15,633 nt of DNA from an uncultured Atopobium sp. (GTDB lineage: Bacteria > Actinomycetota > Coriobacteriia > Coriobacteriales > Atopobiaceae): assembly GCA_916720015.1 (NCBI GenBank), contig CAKAPZ010000010.1:1-15633 (forward strand), written 5' to 3'. Positions 1 to 7,403 of this stretch are shown here, one piece after another. Both the position numbers and the translations under genes were made by a program. The notes beneath the pieces were generated by a model that was not told the origin of the DNA, searched no databases, and saw only the letters and a list, made by a program, of their open reading frames with translations. Numbering within the stretch: the first letter of the stretch is position 1; every line of letters begins with the position of its first letter.

Positions 1-1142
1 ATTTCATCTGCAACGTCTAAGCGCCAACCACGAGCGCCACGGCGCAACCACGTTCTAATAACGCCATTCTCGCCACAAATAAACTCCTGGTAGTCAGGGT
101 TATCAGACACAATAGTCGGAAGCGCGTCTACGCCCCACCAACTCTCATACGTTCCATCCTCACGGAACGTAAACCACTCATCATAGGCAGAGCCAGCCTG
201 CTGAACTGCTCCTGGTTCAGAGTAGTTAGAGAATTTATTAAAGTATTTTGAATCAGCGCCACAATGATTAAAAACGCCATCCAAAATAATAGAAATACCA
301 TGCTCAGCTGCTTTAACGCAGAGACGTTCAAAATCCTCCACGGTGCCCAAAACGGGATCAACTTCCAAATAATCCGCAATATCGTAGCGATGATTACTAG
401 AAGCAGCATAGATGGGATTCAAATAAAGCGCAGTTATTCCAAGGTTTTCCAAATAAGAAAGCTTCTCTTCAATACCAGCCAAAGAACCGCCGTAGAAATC
501 CCACACAGTCACGCGGCCGTTGGCATCTCGCTGATACTCGGGAGTCTTCTCCCAGTCCTCAACCAGCTGGCGAGAAACCCCATTTCTTGGAACGGCAAGC
601 GCCTGCTTGGTACGTTCGCGCCAGTTTGCATCTCGTGCAAATCTGTCAGGGAAAATCTGGTAGACAACTCCCCCCTTGTACCAGCTAGGGTCTTCTACAC
701 CCGCAAAGCTACCACGAGGCTCATAGCAGGTAATCTGAAATGATGGTGGCTCGCCATAGGCAAAGTTGCCAACACCGGTGCACCTATTTTCTTGAGCACC
801 ATATGACCAAACTGCTCCGTCAGAAGCCTGCAACTCAAAGCGATACCAAATAAGGCCTATAGCAGCTGGTTTAACAGTTGCTTCAAAGCACTGCGCATAG
901 TCGGGTACATCAGCTGGGAGCGCGCCAGCAAAATCACTCTTTTGCATCACAACGCGTTTCTCGCCAGACAGAGCTTGGGCCTCTGGAGACGATTCAGGTC
1001 CATACTCTTGCCAGAGACGAAGCGTTACTGATTGAACATCATCGTCCCAAGCAAATATTCTGATTGTTGCTGAAGTACCTAGTTCTACCGCGCCTTTTGG
1101 ATCCCTACAAACAATGTTTGAGGTGTTGTGAAAAGCCTGCAT
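1..1142 (-). CDS. GH13 alpha-glucan hydrolase (neopullulanase/cyclomaltodextrinase/amylase type), C-terminus cut by window edge
   Basis: Likely hydrolyses alpha-1,4 (perhaps also alpha-1,6) bonds in glycogen branches or maltodextrins in the cytoplasm. I read an open frame of 380 codons from ATG 1142 to the window edge, with no stop. Residues 1-140 look like the immunoglobulin-like N-terminal domain of neopullulanase-type enzymes. The GH13 barrel opens with VVYQIFPDRF (159-168), followed by DFYGGSL (215-221), YLNPIY (240-245) and HRYDIADY (251-258). Region I is ILDGVFNH (286-293) and region II is GWRLDVADE (372-380), which gives Asp376 as the nucleophile. Regions III and IV lie beyond the window. 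There is no signal peptide. The start is 2 nt after the glgA stop (TAAGAATG) with no good Shine-Dalgarno, so translation probably depends on coupling to glgA. Subfamily and specificity cannot be fixed from this part; the GH13 assignment itself is firm. Confidence 0.9.
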   Translation of the reverse strand, partial: MQAFHNTSNIVCRDPKGAVELGTSATIRIFAWDDDVQSVTLRLWQEYGPESSPEAQALSGEKRVVMQKSDFAGALPADVPDYAQCFEATVKPAAIGLIWYRFELQASDGAVWSYGAQENRCTGVGNFAYGEPPSFQITCYEPRGSFAGVEDPSWYKGGVVYQIFPDRFARDANWRERTKQALAVPRNGVSRQLVEDWEKTPEYQRDANGRVTVWDFYGGSLAGIEEKLSYLENLGITALYLNPIYAASSNHRYDIADYLEVDPVLGTVEDFERLCVKAAEHGISIILDGVFNHCGADSKYFNKFSNYSEPGAVQQAGSAYDEWFTFREDGTYESWWGVDALPTIVSDNPDYQEFICGENGVIRTWLRRGARGWRLDVADE

Positions 1143-1144
1143 TC

Positions 1145-2644
1145 TTACCAATCTCGACGACGTACATACCTGATAATCTCAGGGTGTAGTAAATGATACA
1201 CGTCAAGATATTCATTTGCAGCGTTATGCCAACTAAAGTCCTCTGTCATCGCCTGTTTTACAAGATTTGCCCACGCTTGTTTATCGTTTCTATACACATC
1301 GGCGGCGTACAGAATAATATCTGCCATTTCATCTGCGTTTTGATTGGCAAAACTAAAGCCGGTTCCTTCTCCCGTAAACTGGTTGAACGGTTTTACAGAA
1401 TCTGCCAGACCGCCCGTCTCGCGAACTACAGGAAGCGTGCCATAACGCATAGAAATCATCTGAGAAAGGCCGCAAGGCTCAAACTCTGAAGGCATCAAAA
1501 ACATATCTGCACCTGCATACATGCGGTGAGAAAGCGCAATATCAAACTCAATACGTGCTGCCATACGGTTGCCATAGTGCCCATCAAAGAAGCGCATAGC
1601 GTCTTCTTGTTCAGCGTCACCAGTTCCTAGAACAGCAACCTCAATACCTGCACAAATAAGGCGGTCCATCGCATAGCGAATCAGGCCCAAACCCTTCTGG
1701 TTAGTCAAACGAGTAACCATTACCGCAAGTGGCGCATCCGGATCTACCTCAAGCCCCAGCTCTTCTTGCAGCTGACGCTTACACTCAGCCTTTCCTTCCA
1801 TATGACGTGCCGAGAAGTTCTGTGGAATATAAGAATCACTTGCAGGTGACCACGCACCAATATCAATACCATTCAGGATGCCGCGCAGTACACTTTGACG
1901 GCGACGGAAGATATCATCCATTCCCTCTCCGAAGTGCTCTGTCTGCAGCTCACGGGCATACGTTGGGCTAACGGTGAGCAGATAATCAGAGTAGCAAAGC
2001 GCGCCCTTCATAAAGTTGATAGAGCTTGCGTCACATCTCAGTTGATCAACCGCAGCTGGAATATCAGCAAGGCCAAGCACGTCGCTCAGCATCTTGTCAG
2101 TAAACTGGCCTTGGAACTTGACGTTATGAATGGAGAAGACCGTCTTAACGTTGTGGACCTCAGGGACGCCCTGATACTGCTCACGCAGAAATACGGGTGC
2201 CAGTGCCGTTTGCCAGTCATTGCAGTGCAGAACGTCGCAGGAGAGCTCTGGGACGTGTGCAATCAGCTCACACAGAGCCTTGGAGAAGAACGCATAGCGC
2301 TCTCCATCATCAAAGTAGCCATAAAGGCCATCACGAGCAAAATAGGACTCGTTATCTACAAAGTAAAAATCAACGCCTTCATGAACCAGATGCCACAGCC
2401 CACAATACTCAAAGCGCCACGAAAGAGGCACCTGAAGCTCATAGACCTTTTTCATCTTTTGTTTCCACTCGGGCTTAATGGAGCTGTAGAGTGGCGAGAT
2501 AACCGCCACTCTTGCTCCTACTTTTTTAAGTGCTTGTGGCAATGAGCCCGAAACATCTCCAAGACCACCCGACTTGGAAAAAGGCGCTACCTCTGAAGTT
2601 GCATAGACAACGCGAAGTTTGCGACGCTTGGAGACTTGGGACAT
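1145..2644 (-). CDS. glgA: Glycogen synthase, ADP-glucose dependent (GT5)
   Basis: Transfers glucose from ADP-glucose to the non-reducing end of an alpha-1,4-glucan (EC 2.4.1.21). The protein has 499 residues, slightly longer than the roughly 480 usual for bacterial GlgA, partly through a basic N-terminus. The N-terminal GT5 domain holds the ADP-glucose-binding KxGGL motif as KSGGLGDVSGSLP (24-36, Lys24), LHCNDWQTA (139-147) and SIHNVKFQG (171-179). The C-terminal GT-B domain has VTRLTNQKG (310-318, Arg312 and Lys317) and SEFEPCGLSQM (386-396), followed by YGTLPVVRETGGL (401-413), the phosphate- and sugar-binding segment. The start ATG lies 2 nt after the glgD stop (TAACAATG), with GAGGGTGG upstream inside the end of glgD. 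The family is certain and the start is well supported. Confidence 0.97.
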   Translation of the reverse strand: MSQVSKRRKLRVVYATSEVAPFSKSGGLGDVSGSLPQALKKVGARVAVISPLYSSIKPEWKQKMKKVYELQVPLSWRFEYCGLWHLVHEGVDFYFVDNESYFARDGLYGYFDDGERYAFFSKALCELIAHVPELSCDVLHCNDWQTALAPVFLREQYQGVPEVHNVKTVFSIHNVKFQGQFTDKMLSDVLGLADIPAAVDQLRCDASSINFMKGALCYSDYLLTVSPTYARELQTEHFGEGMDDIFRRRQSVLRGILNGIDIGAWSPASDSYIPQNFSARHMEGKAECKRQLQEELGLEVDPDAPLAVMVTRLTNQKGLGLIRYAMDRLICAGIEVAVLGTGDAEQEDAMRFFDGHYGNRMAARIEFDIALSHRMYAGADMFLMPSEFEPCGLSQMISMRYGTLPVVRETGGLADSVKPFNQFTGEGTGFSFANQNADEMADIILYAADVYRNDKQAWANLVKQAMTEDFSWHNAANEYLDVYHLLHPEIIRYVRRRDW

Positions 2645-2646
2645 TG

Positions 2647-3750
2647 TTACGCCACCCTCTTATTATTTTTACGCTGAATAAGAATTTCTTCGCTGGTACC
2701 ACGAAGCTCAGTACCCGCAGGAATAACGTTAGAGCGATCCACAATAGCGTGCTCGACTACAGAGCCTTCCTTAACAATGCAGCCCTCCATCACAATGGAA
2801 TCACGAACGATAGCACCGCGCTCAATAATGACGTTACGGCCAAGGATGGAACCAGTAACCGTTCCGCGAATGCGGCAGCCTGCAGAAATAGTAGAGTTAC
2901 TTACCTTTGAGCCAATCTCAAACTTTGCAGGAGCAGTATCGTGTGCCTTTGTCTTGATGGAGCGCTCTGGAGTAAAGAGTTCATTTGCTGGCATGGGGTT
3001 CAAAAGCTCCATGTTAGCCCGATAATAAGAGTTCTTTGAGAAGATAGATGCTACATGACCTTCAAAGTGGAAGGTGCGAACCTTGACGCGGTTATAGTCA
3101 GCGTGGAGTGCCTCAAAAAGATCAAGATAATCAGTAGCTCTATACCAATCAAGCATGTCAATAAGCAGGTCGCGCTTGATAATAAAGCAGTCGAGAGAAG
3201 CCTCGTCTCCGCGCTGAACACCATTGTGCGTTTTAACTACACGGTCACCGTCAAGCTCAACACCAACAACGTCTCTATCGTTATAACGAGTGGTGTAGGT
3301 CATCATAGTGATGTCTGCATCGGACTCAAGGTGCTGGTCAAGCAGCTCGGTAAGATCAGAGTTGAAAACAAAATTTGAAGTGGACAACAGAACATACTCT
3401 GCATCAGTTCTCTCAAGATATGGCTTGTTGGAAATCAGATCTCTGAGCAGGAAACGAGCTCCTGCGTGGGAGGTACCAAAAGCAGATCCAGGCAGAATAA
3501 ATAAACCACCGCTCTTACGGTCCAAGTTCCAGTCTTTGCCAGAGCCAAGATGATCGATAAGTGAGCGATAGTTAAAGGGCATGATTACGCCAACGGTACT
3601 AATGTCCGAATTAACCATATTTGAAAGAGGAAAATCTACCAAGCGATATCTTCCCAAGAAAGGCATGGATGCAATTGGGCGTACATCATTGGCGATTTCC
3701 ATATTAGTCGAAGCATAATTGCAGGTAATAAGGCCAATTACTCTATTCAT
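2647..3750 (-). CDS. glgD: Glucose-1-phosphate adenylyltransferase, GlgD (regulatory-type) subunit
   Basis: A 367-residue paralogue of GlgC with the nucleotidyltransferase fold followed by a left-handed beta-helix (about 280-350, with hexapeptide-like runs such as ISAGCRIRGTVTG and GAIVRDSIVMEG). The nucleotide-binding signature GGxGxRL of active enzymes is absent: the N-terminus reads LITCNYASTN (7-16). The segment matching SGDQLYRMD of GlgC reads STSNFVFNSD. In Bacillus-type systems GlgD has little or no activity of its own but raises that of GlgC in a heteromer. By inference it does the same here. Its ATG overlaps the glgC stop by one base (TAATG), and a strong GAGGTGA (complement of 3757-3763) sits 6 nt upstream. 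This favours matched output of the two subunits. Confidence 0.95.
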   Translation of the reverse strand: MNRVIGLITCNYASTNMEIANDVRPIASMPFLGRYRLVDFPLSNMVNSDISTVGVIMPFNYRSLIDHLGSGKDWNLDRKSGGLFILPGSAFGTSHAGARFLLRDLISNKPYLERTDAEYVLLSTSNFVFNSDLTELLDQHLESDADITMMTYTTRYNDRDVVGVELDGDRVVKTHNGVQRGDEASLDCFIIKRDLLIDMLDWYRATDYLDLFEALHADYNRVKVRTFHFEGHVASIFSKNSYYRANMELLNPMPANELFTPERSIKTKAHDTAPAKFEIGSKVSNSTISAGCRIRGTVTGSILGRNVIIERGAIVRDSIVMEGCIVKEGSVVEHAIVDRSNVIPAGTELRGTSEEILIQRKNNKRVA

Positions 3751-4898
3751 TAGTGCTCACCTCTTTCAACCACTACATCATTTCCAACAACAGCAATCTC
3801 CTTGTTCAAATCAGAGCTGCCAATATGGACGTTCTTCTCGACCACAGCGTTCTCGCCAAGAATTGCACGAATAACCACCGCACCAGGTTTAACTTCTGCG
3901 CCGGGAAGAAGCACGGAGTCAATAACGCGAGCTCCCTCACCAATAACGGCATCGGTAGACAAAATTGAATGGCGAGAATAACCAAAGATCTGGCAACCGT
4001 TACTGACCAAACAGTCATCTACCTCGCCGAAAGCGCCAATATACGCTGGTGGACGGGTAGAAGCATTGGACAGAATAGGGAACTTGTCCGAGAAGATATC
4101 AAACTTAGGCTCAGAGCCAAGCAGATCCATGCTGGTCTCGTGATAGCTTGCAATGGTACCTACATCACGCCAGAAACCCTCAAAGCGATAGGCAAAAAGA
4201 CGTTTGTCATCATCAAGCAACGTCGGAATAATATCGCCGCCAAAGTCATGAGAAGATTCAGGATTCTTTGCGTCCTCACGCAAAGTCTCAAGAAGCAGAT
4301 CTGTGCTAAAGATATAGATTCCCATGGACGCCAGGTTGGACTCTGGCTCTTTGGGTTTCTCGGAAAACTTAGTGATCCTATCCTCATCATCAATGGACAT
4401 GATGCCGAAGCGAGAGGCCTCTTCCCAAGGAACAGGCATAACAGCAATGGTGAGGTCTGCGTTGTTCTTCTTATGGCAGGCGAGCATCTCGCCGTAGTCC
4501 ATACGGTAAAGCTGATCGCCAGAGAGAATTAGTACGTAATCAGGGTTATTCTGCTCAATGTAACCAATATTCTGGGTGACGGCATCTGCGGTTCCCGCAT
4601 ACCACGCACCACCAGACTGAGTAGCAAATGGAGGAAGAATAGAAATTCCACCACCGCGCTCATCAAGGTCCCAAGCACTACCTGATCCCACGTAAGAGTG
4701 AAGCAAATACGGACGGTACTGTGTCAAAACACCTACCGTAGAAATTCCTGAATTTGCGCAGTTGGATAATGCAAAGTCAATAATGCGGAACTTGCCACCA
4801 AACGAGACAGCAGGTTTAGCTACTTTTGAGGTCAGAGCACCTAAGCGGCTTCCCTGTCCTCCTGCAAGTAGCATTGCAAGACATTCCCTTTTGCTCAT
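3750..4898 (-). CDS. glgC: Glucose-1-phosphate adenylyltransferase, catalytic subunit (ADP-glucose pyrophosphorylase)
   Basis: Makes ADP-glucose and pyrophosphate from ATP and glucose-1-phosphate (EC 2.7.7.27), the committed step of glycogen synthesis. With start ATG 4898 the protein has 382 residues, a usual length. Key motifs are GGQGSRL (13-19), [20 protein letters not shown] (28-47), GSGSAWDLD (71-79), [12 protein letters not shown] (97-108), [10 protein letters not shown] (126-135, metal-binding Asp128), FSEKPKEP (178-185) and WRDVGTI. A C-terminal beta-helix follows. An in-frame TTG at 4904 could add two residues, but GAGGAGA (complement of 4906-4912) is spaced 7 nt from the ATG and almost touches the TTG, so I chose the ATG. 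The 75-nt gap to glgP is the largest within the glg cluster. I see no clear terminator in it. Confidence 0.97.
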   Translation of the reverse strand: MSKRECLAMLLAGGQGSRLGALTSKVAKPAVSFGGKFRIIDFALSNCANSGISTVGVLTQYRPYLLHSYVGSGSAWDLDERGGGISILPPFATQSGGAWYAGTADAVTQNIGYIEQNNPDYVLILSGDQLYRMDYGEMLACHKKNNADLTIAVMPVPWEEASRFGIMSIDDEDRITKFSEKPKEPESNLASMGIYIFSTDLLLETLREDAKNPESSHDFGGDIIPTLLDDDKRLFAYRFEGFWRDVGTIASYHETSMDLLGSEPKFDIFSDKFPILSNASTRPPAYIGAFGEVDDCLVSNGCQIFGYSRHSILSTDAVIGEGARVIDSVLLPGAEVKPGAVVIRAILGENAVVEKNVHIGSSDLNKEIAVVGNDVVVERGEH

Positions 4899-4973
4899 AT
4901 CCAAATCTCCTCTCTCCCCAACAGAGGTCTATATTCTCAACGCCCTACGACGATTGAACCTAAACGCAGATCC

Positions 4974-7403
4974 TTACACGTGCCAAATATCTTCCATGTA
5001 CTCCCTGATAGTTCTATCAGCCGAGAAGAAACCAGAGTTTGCCGTATTGTGAAGTGCGCGAGCATTCCAGCTACGACGGTCTGCATAGGACTGAGTAAGC
5101 TCTTCCCATGCCTTCACATAGGCATCAAAGTCAATAAGCACCAGGTCAGGATCATTGTTGATCAGCAGATAGTCACGAATTGACTCAAAGTTGCCAGAGA
5201 GTCGGCTCAAAGAACCATCGGTCAGCATATTTACAATACGAGCCAGCGTTGGGTTCTGGTTAAGCAGGTTTTGTGCAAAGTAGGTGCCGGAAGCATATAC
5301 CTGCTGGACCTCGTCTGCACGAAGACCAAAAATCTTGATATTCTCTGGTCCTGCAAGCTCAGAGATCTCAATATTTGAACCATCATAGGTACCAAGGGTC
5401 AGAGCCGCATTCATCATAAGCTTCATGTTTGAGGTACCAGAAGCCTCTGCGCCAGCAACCGAAATCTGCTCTGAAATATCAGATGCAGCATAGATAAGCT
5501 GCGCATTTGAAACAGCAAAGTTTGGAATAAAGACAACCTTCAGGCGGCCTTCAATACGCTCATCGTTGTTGATAACATCTGCAACGGAATGAATGAGTCG
5601 GATAACTTCCTTTGCAAAGGTATAGCTCTGAGCCGCCTTACCCGAGAAGATAAAGGTGGTTGGAGCTGGTTTGTAACTTGGGTCATCAAGCATACGGTTG
5701 TAGAGATACAAAATCTTGAAGACGTTAAGCAACTGGCGCTTATACGCATGGAAGCGCTTTACCTGCGTATCAAAGATGGTATTGGTGTCCATCTCAACGC
5801 CGGTAGTCTTCTTGACGTATGCAGCAAGACGCTCTTTTTCTTCTCTCTTTGCTGCGTCCATCTTGTCCAAAAACTCAGCATCATTCTCATAGGCAGAGAG
5901 CTTCTTGAGCTCGTTGGCATCATCAAGCCAGCCGGTACCAATAGCCTCAGAAATAAGCTTTGCGTATGCGGTATTTGCCTGTGCCAGGAAGCGACGGTGG
6001 CAGATGCCGTTAGTCTTGTTATTAAATATTTCTGGACGAAGCTTGTAGAAATCCTTCAAAACACTCTGCTTCAAAATGTTTGTGTGCAGGTCAGAGACAC
6101 CATTGACCGAGTGGCTAAACAGAATAGAGAGGTTAGCCATACGAACGGTGTTATCCCACAACACAGCTGTTGAAGCGAGAAGTTCGGTGTTGCCGTTAGA
6201 GTCAGCAAGCAGCTGCTCCTTATAGAGGCGATCAACCTCATCAATAAACATATACAGGCGGGGAAGCAGCTCACGGAAGGTGTTGATAGGCCACTTCTCA
6301 AGAGCCTCAGGCATAACGGTGTGGTTGGTATAAGAGATTGCGTTTCTCGCGATATCAAATGCCTCGTTAAAGTCAACGCCATGGTCATCGACAAGCAGAC
6401 GCATAAGCTCTGGTCCGCACATTGCTGGGTGCGTATCGTTAGTGTGGATGCAGACGTGATCTGCAAAGTGGTCCCAATCCTCACCGTACTTATCCTTGTA
6501 AGCACGAAGAATGGTCTGAAGACCAGCGGAGACAAACAGGTACTCCTGCTTTAAGCGAAGAATGCGTCCGTGCTCACCAGAGTCATTTGGATACAGAATG
6601 GTTGAAATTGCCTCAACGTCAGAGCGGAACTTATTAGCACGTGCATAATCGCCGGCGTTAAAAGCATCAAGATCAAAGTCTTCCTCTGCTGGTTCTGCAG
6701 ACCAAAGACGTAGCTTATTTACGGTCTTTGCGCCATAACCAACAATAGGCACATCGTATGGAACAGCCCTTACTACCTGGCCACCCTCTTGCGAGAACCA
6801 GAAGTTGCCATTCTCGTCTTCATGCCTTACAACGGTGCCACCAAAGCGCACTAGTACGCTGGAATCGTCTTTTCTGACTTCCCATGGATATCCATTTGCC
6901 AGCCAGTTATCGGTACGCTCTACCTGGCGTCCATCCTTAATCTCCTGGCGGAAGAGGCCGTAGCGGTATCTCATGCCATTACCAAAGCCAGCCATTCCCT
7001 CGTGTGCCATGGAGTCCAGGAAGCACGCGGCGAGTCTACCCAGACCACCATTGCCAAGGCCAGGGTCTACCTCTTGAGCGGCAAGCTCATGAAGAGAGGT
7101 GCCCATCTCTTTAAGGCCCTCTGCAACAACGTCGGTAATACCAAGATTGAGCAGGTAATTTTCAAGCAGTGGTCCTAGAAGGAACTCAAGGGAGAAGTAA
7201 TAGACCTGCTTGTTTGCATGAATATAGGAGGTTGACTGAATTTCTCGCGCCTTTTCTGCAATGAGGTGAGCAAGAACGTTATAGCGCTCCTGATCAGTGC
7301 ACTCTCCATAGTATTTGCCAAGAATCTTGATGAACTTATCACGATACTGATCTTCAAAATCTTGTTTATCGGTAAAAATGTTTTGTCCGTTATTTACGGC
7401 CAT
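4974..7403 (-). CDS. glgP: Glycogen/starch/alpha-glucan phosphorylase (GT35)
   Basis: Releases glucose-1-phosphate from non-reducing ends of alpha-1,4-glucans by phosphorolysis (EC 2.4.1.1), using pyridoxal phosphate. The protein has 809 residues, typical for the family. N-terminal hallmarks are YFSLEFLLGPLLENYLLNLG and DPGLGNGGLGRLAACFLDSM. The PLP site is GTSNMKLMMNAALTLG, with Lys661 as the predicted Schiff-base residue, followed by GTYDGSNIEI. The chosen start is ATG 7403 (MAVNNGQ). AGAGGGGG lies 4 nt upstream, while a longer in-frame start at 7433 has no ribosome binding site and would extend the overlap into glgB. With this start the gene overlaps the end of glgB by 14 nt and its ribosome binding site lies inside glgB. 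It supplies the degradative arm of the cassette. Confidence 0.97.
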   Translation of the reverse strand: MAVNNGQNIFTDKQDFEDQYRDKFIKILGKYYGECTDQERYNVLAHLIAEKAREIQSTSYIHANKQVYYFSLEFLLGPLLENYLLNLGITDVVAEGLKEMGTSLHELAAQEVDPGLGNGGLGRLAACFLDSMAHEGMAGFGNGMRYRYGLFRQEIKDGRQVERTDNWLANGYPWEVRKDDSSVLVRFGGTVVRHEDENGNFWFSQEGGQVVRAVPYDVPIVGYGAKTVNKLRLWSAEPAEEDFDLDAFNAGDYARANKFRSDVEAISTILYPNDSGEHGRILRLKQEYLFVSAGLQTILRAYKDKYGEDWDHFADHVCIHTNDTHPAMCGPELMRLLVDDHGVDFNEAFDIARNAISYTNHTVMPEALEKWPINTFRELLPRLYMFIDEVDRLYKEQLLADSNGNTELLASTAVLWDNTVRMANLSILFSHSVNGVSDLHTNILKQSVLKDFYKLRPEIFNNKTNGICHRRFLAQANTAYAKLISEAIGTGWLDDANELKKLSAYENDAEFLDKMDAAKREEKERLAAYVKKTTGVEMDTNTIFDTQVKRFHAYKRQLLNVFKILYLYNRMLDDPSYKPAPTTFIFSGKAAQSYTFAKEVIRLIHSVADVINNDERIEGRLKVVFIPNFAVSNAQLIYAASDISEQISVAGAEASGTSNMKLMMNAALTLGTYDGSNIEISELAGPENIKIFGLRADEVQQVYASGTYFAQNLLNQNPTLARIVNMLTDGSLSRLSGNFESIRDYLLINNDPDLVLIDFDAYVKAWEELTQSYADRRSWNARALHNTANSGFFSADRTIREYMEDIWHV

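Noticed and set aside
128..409. 93-codon minus-strand open frame
   Set aside because: It is out of frame with the GH13 gene that covers 1-1142 and whose motifs are clear.
1895..2545. 216-codon open frame on the plus strand
   Set aside because: It is antisense to glgA and has a composition expected of a shadow frame; no domain is recognisable.
4899..4973. Possible terminator or promoter in the glgP-glgC gap
   Set aside because: I see no stable hairpin with a U-run and no paired -35/-10, so I treat the glg genes as one unit.
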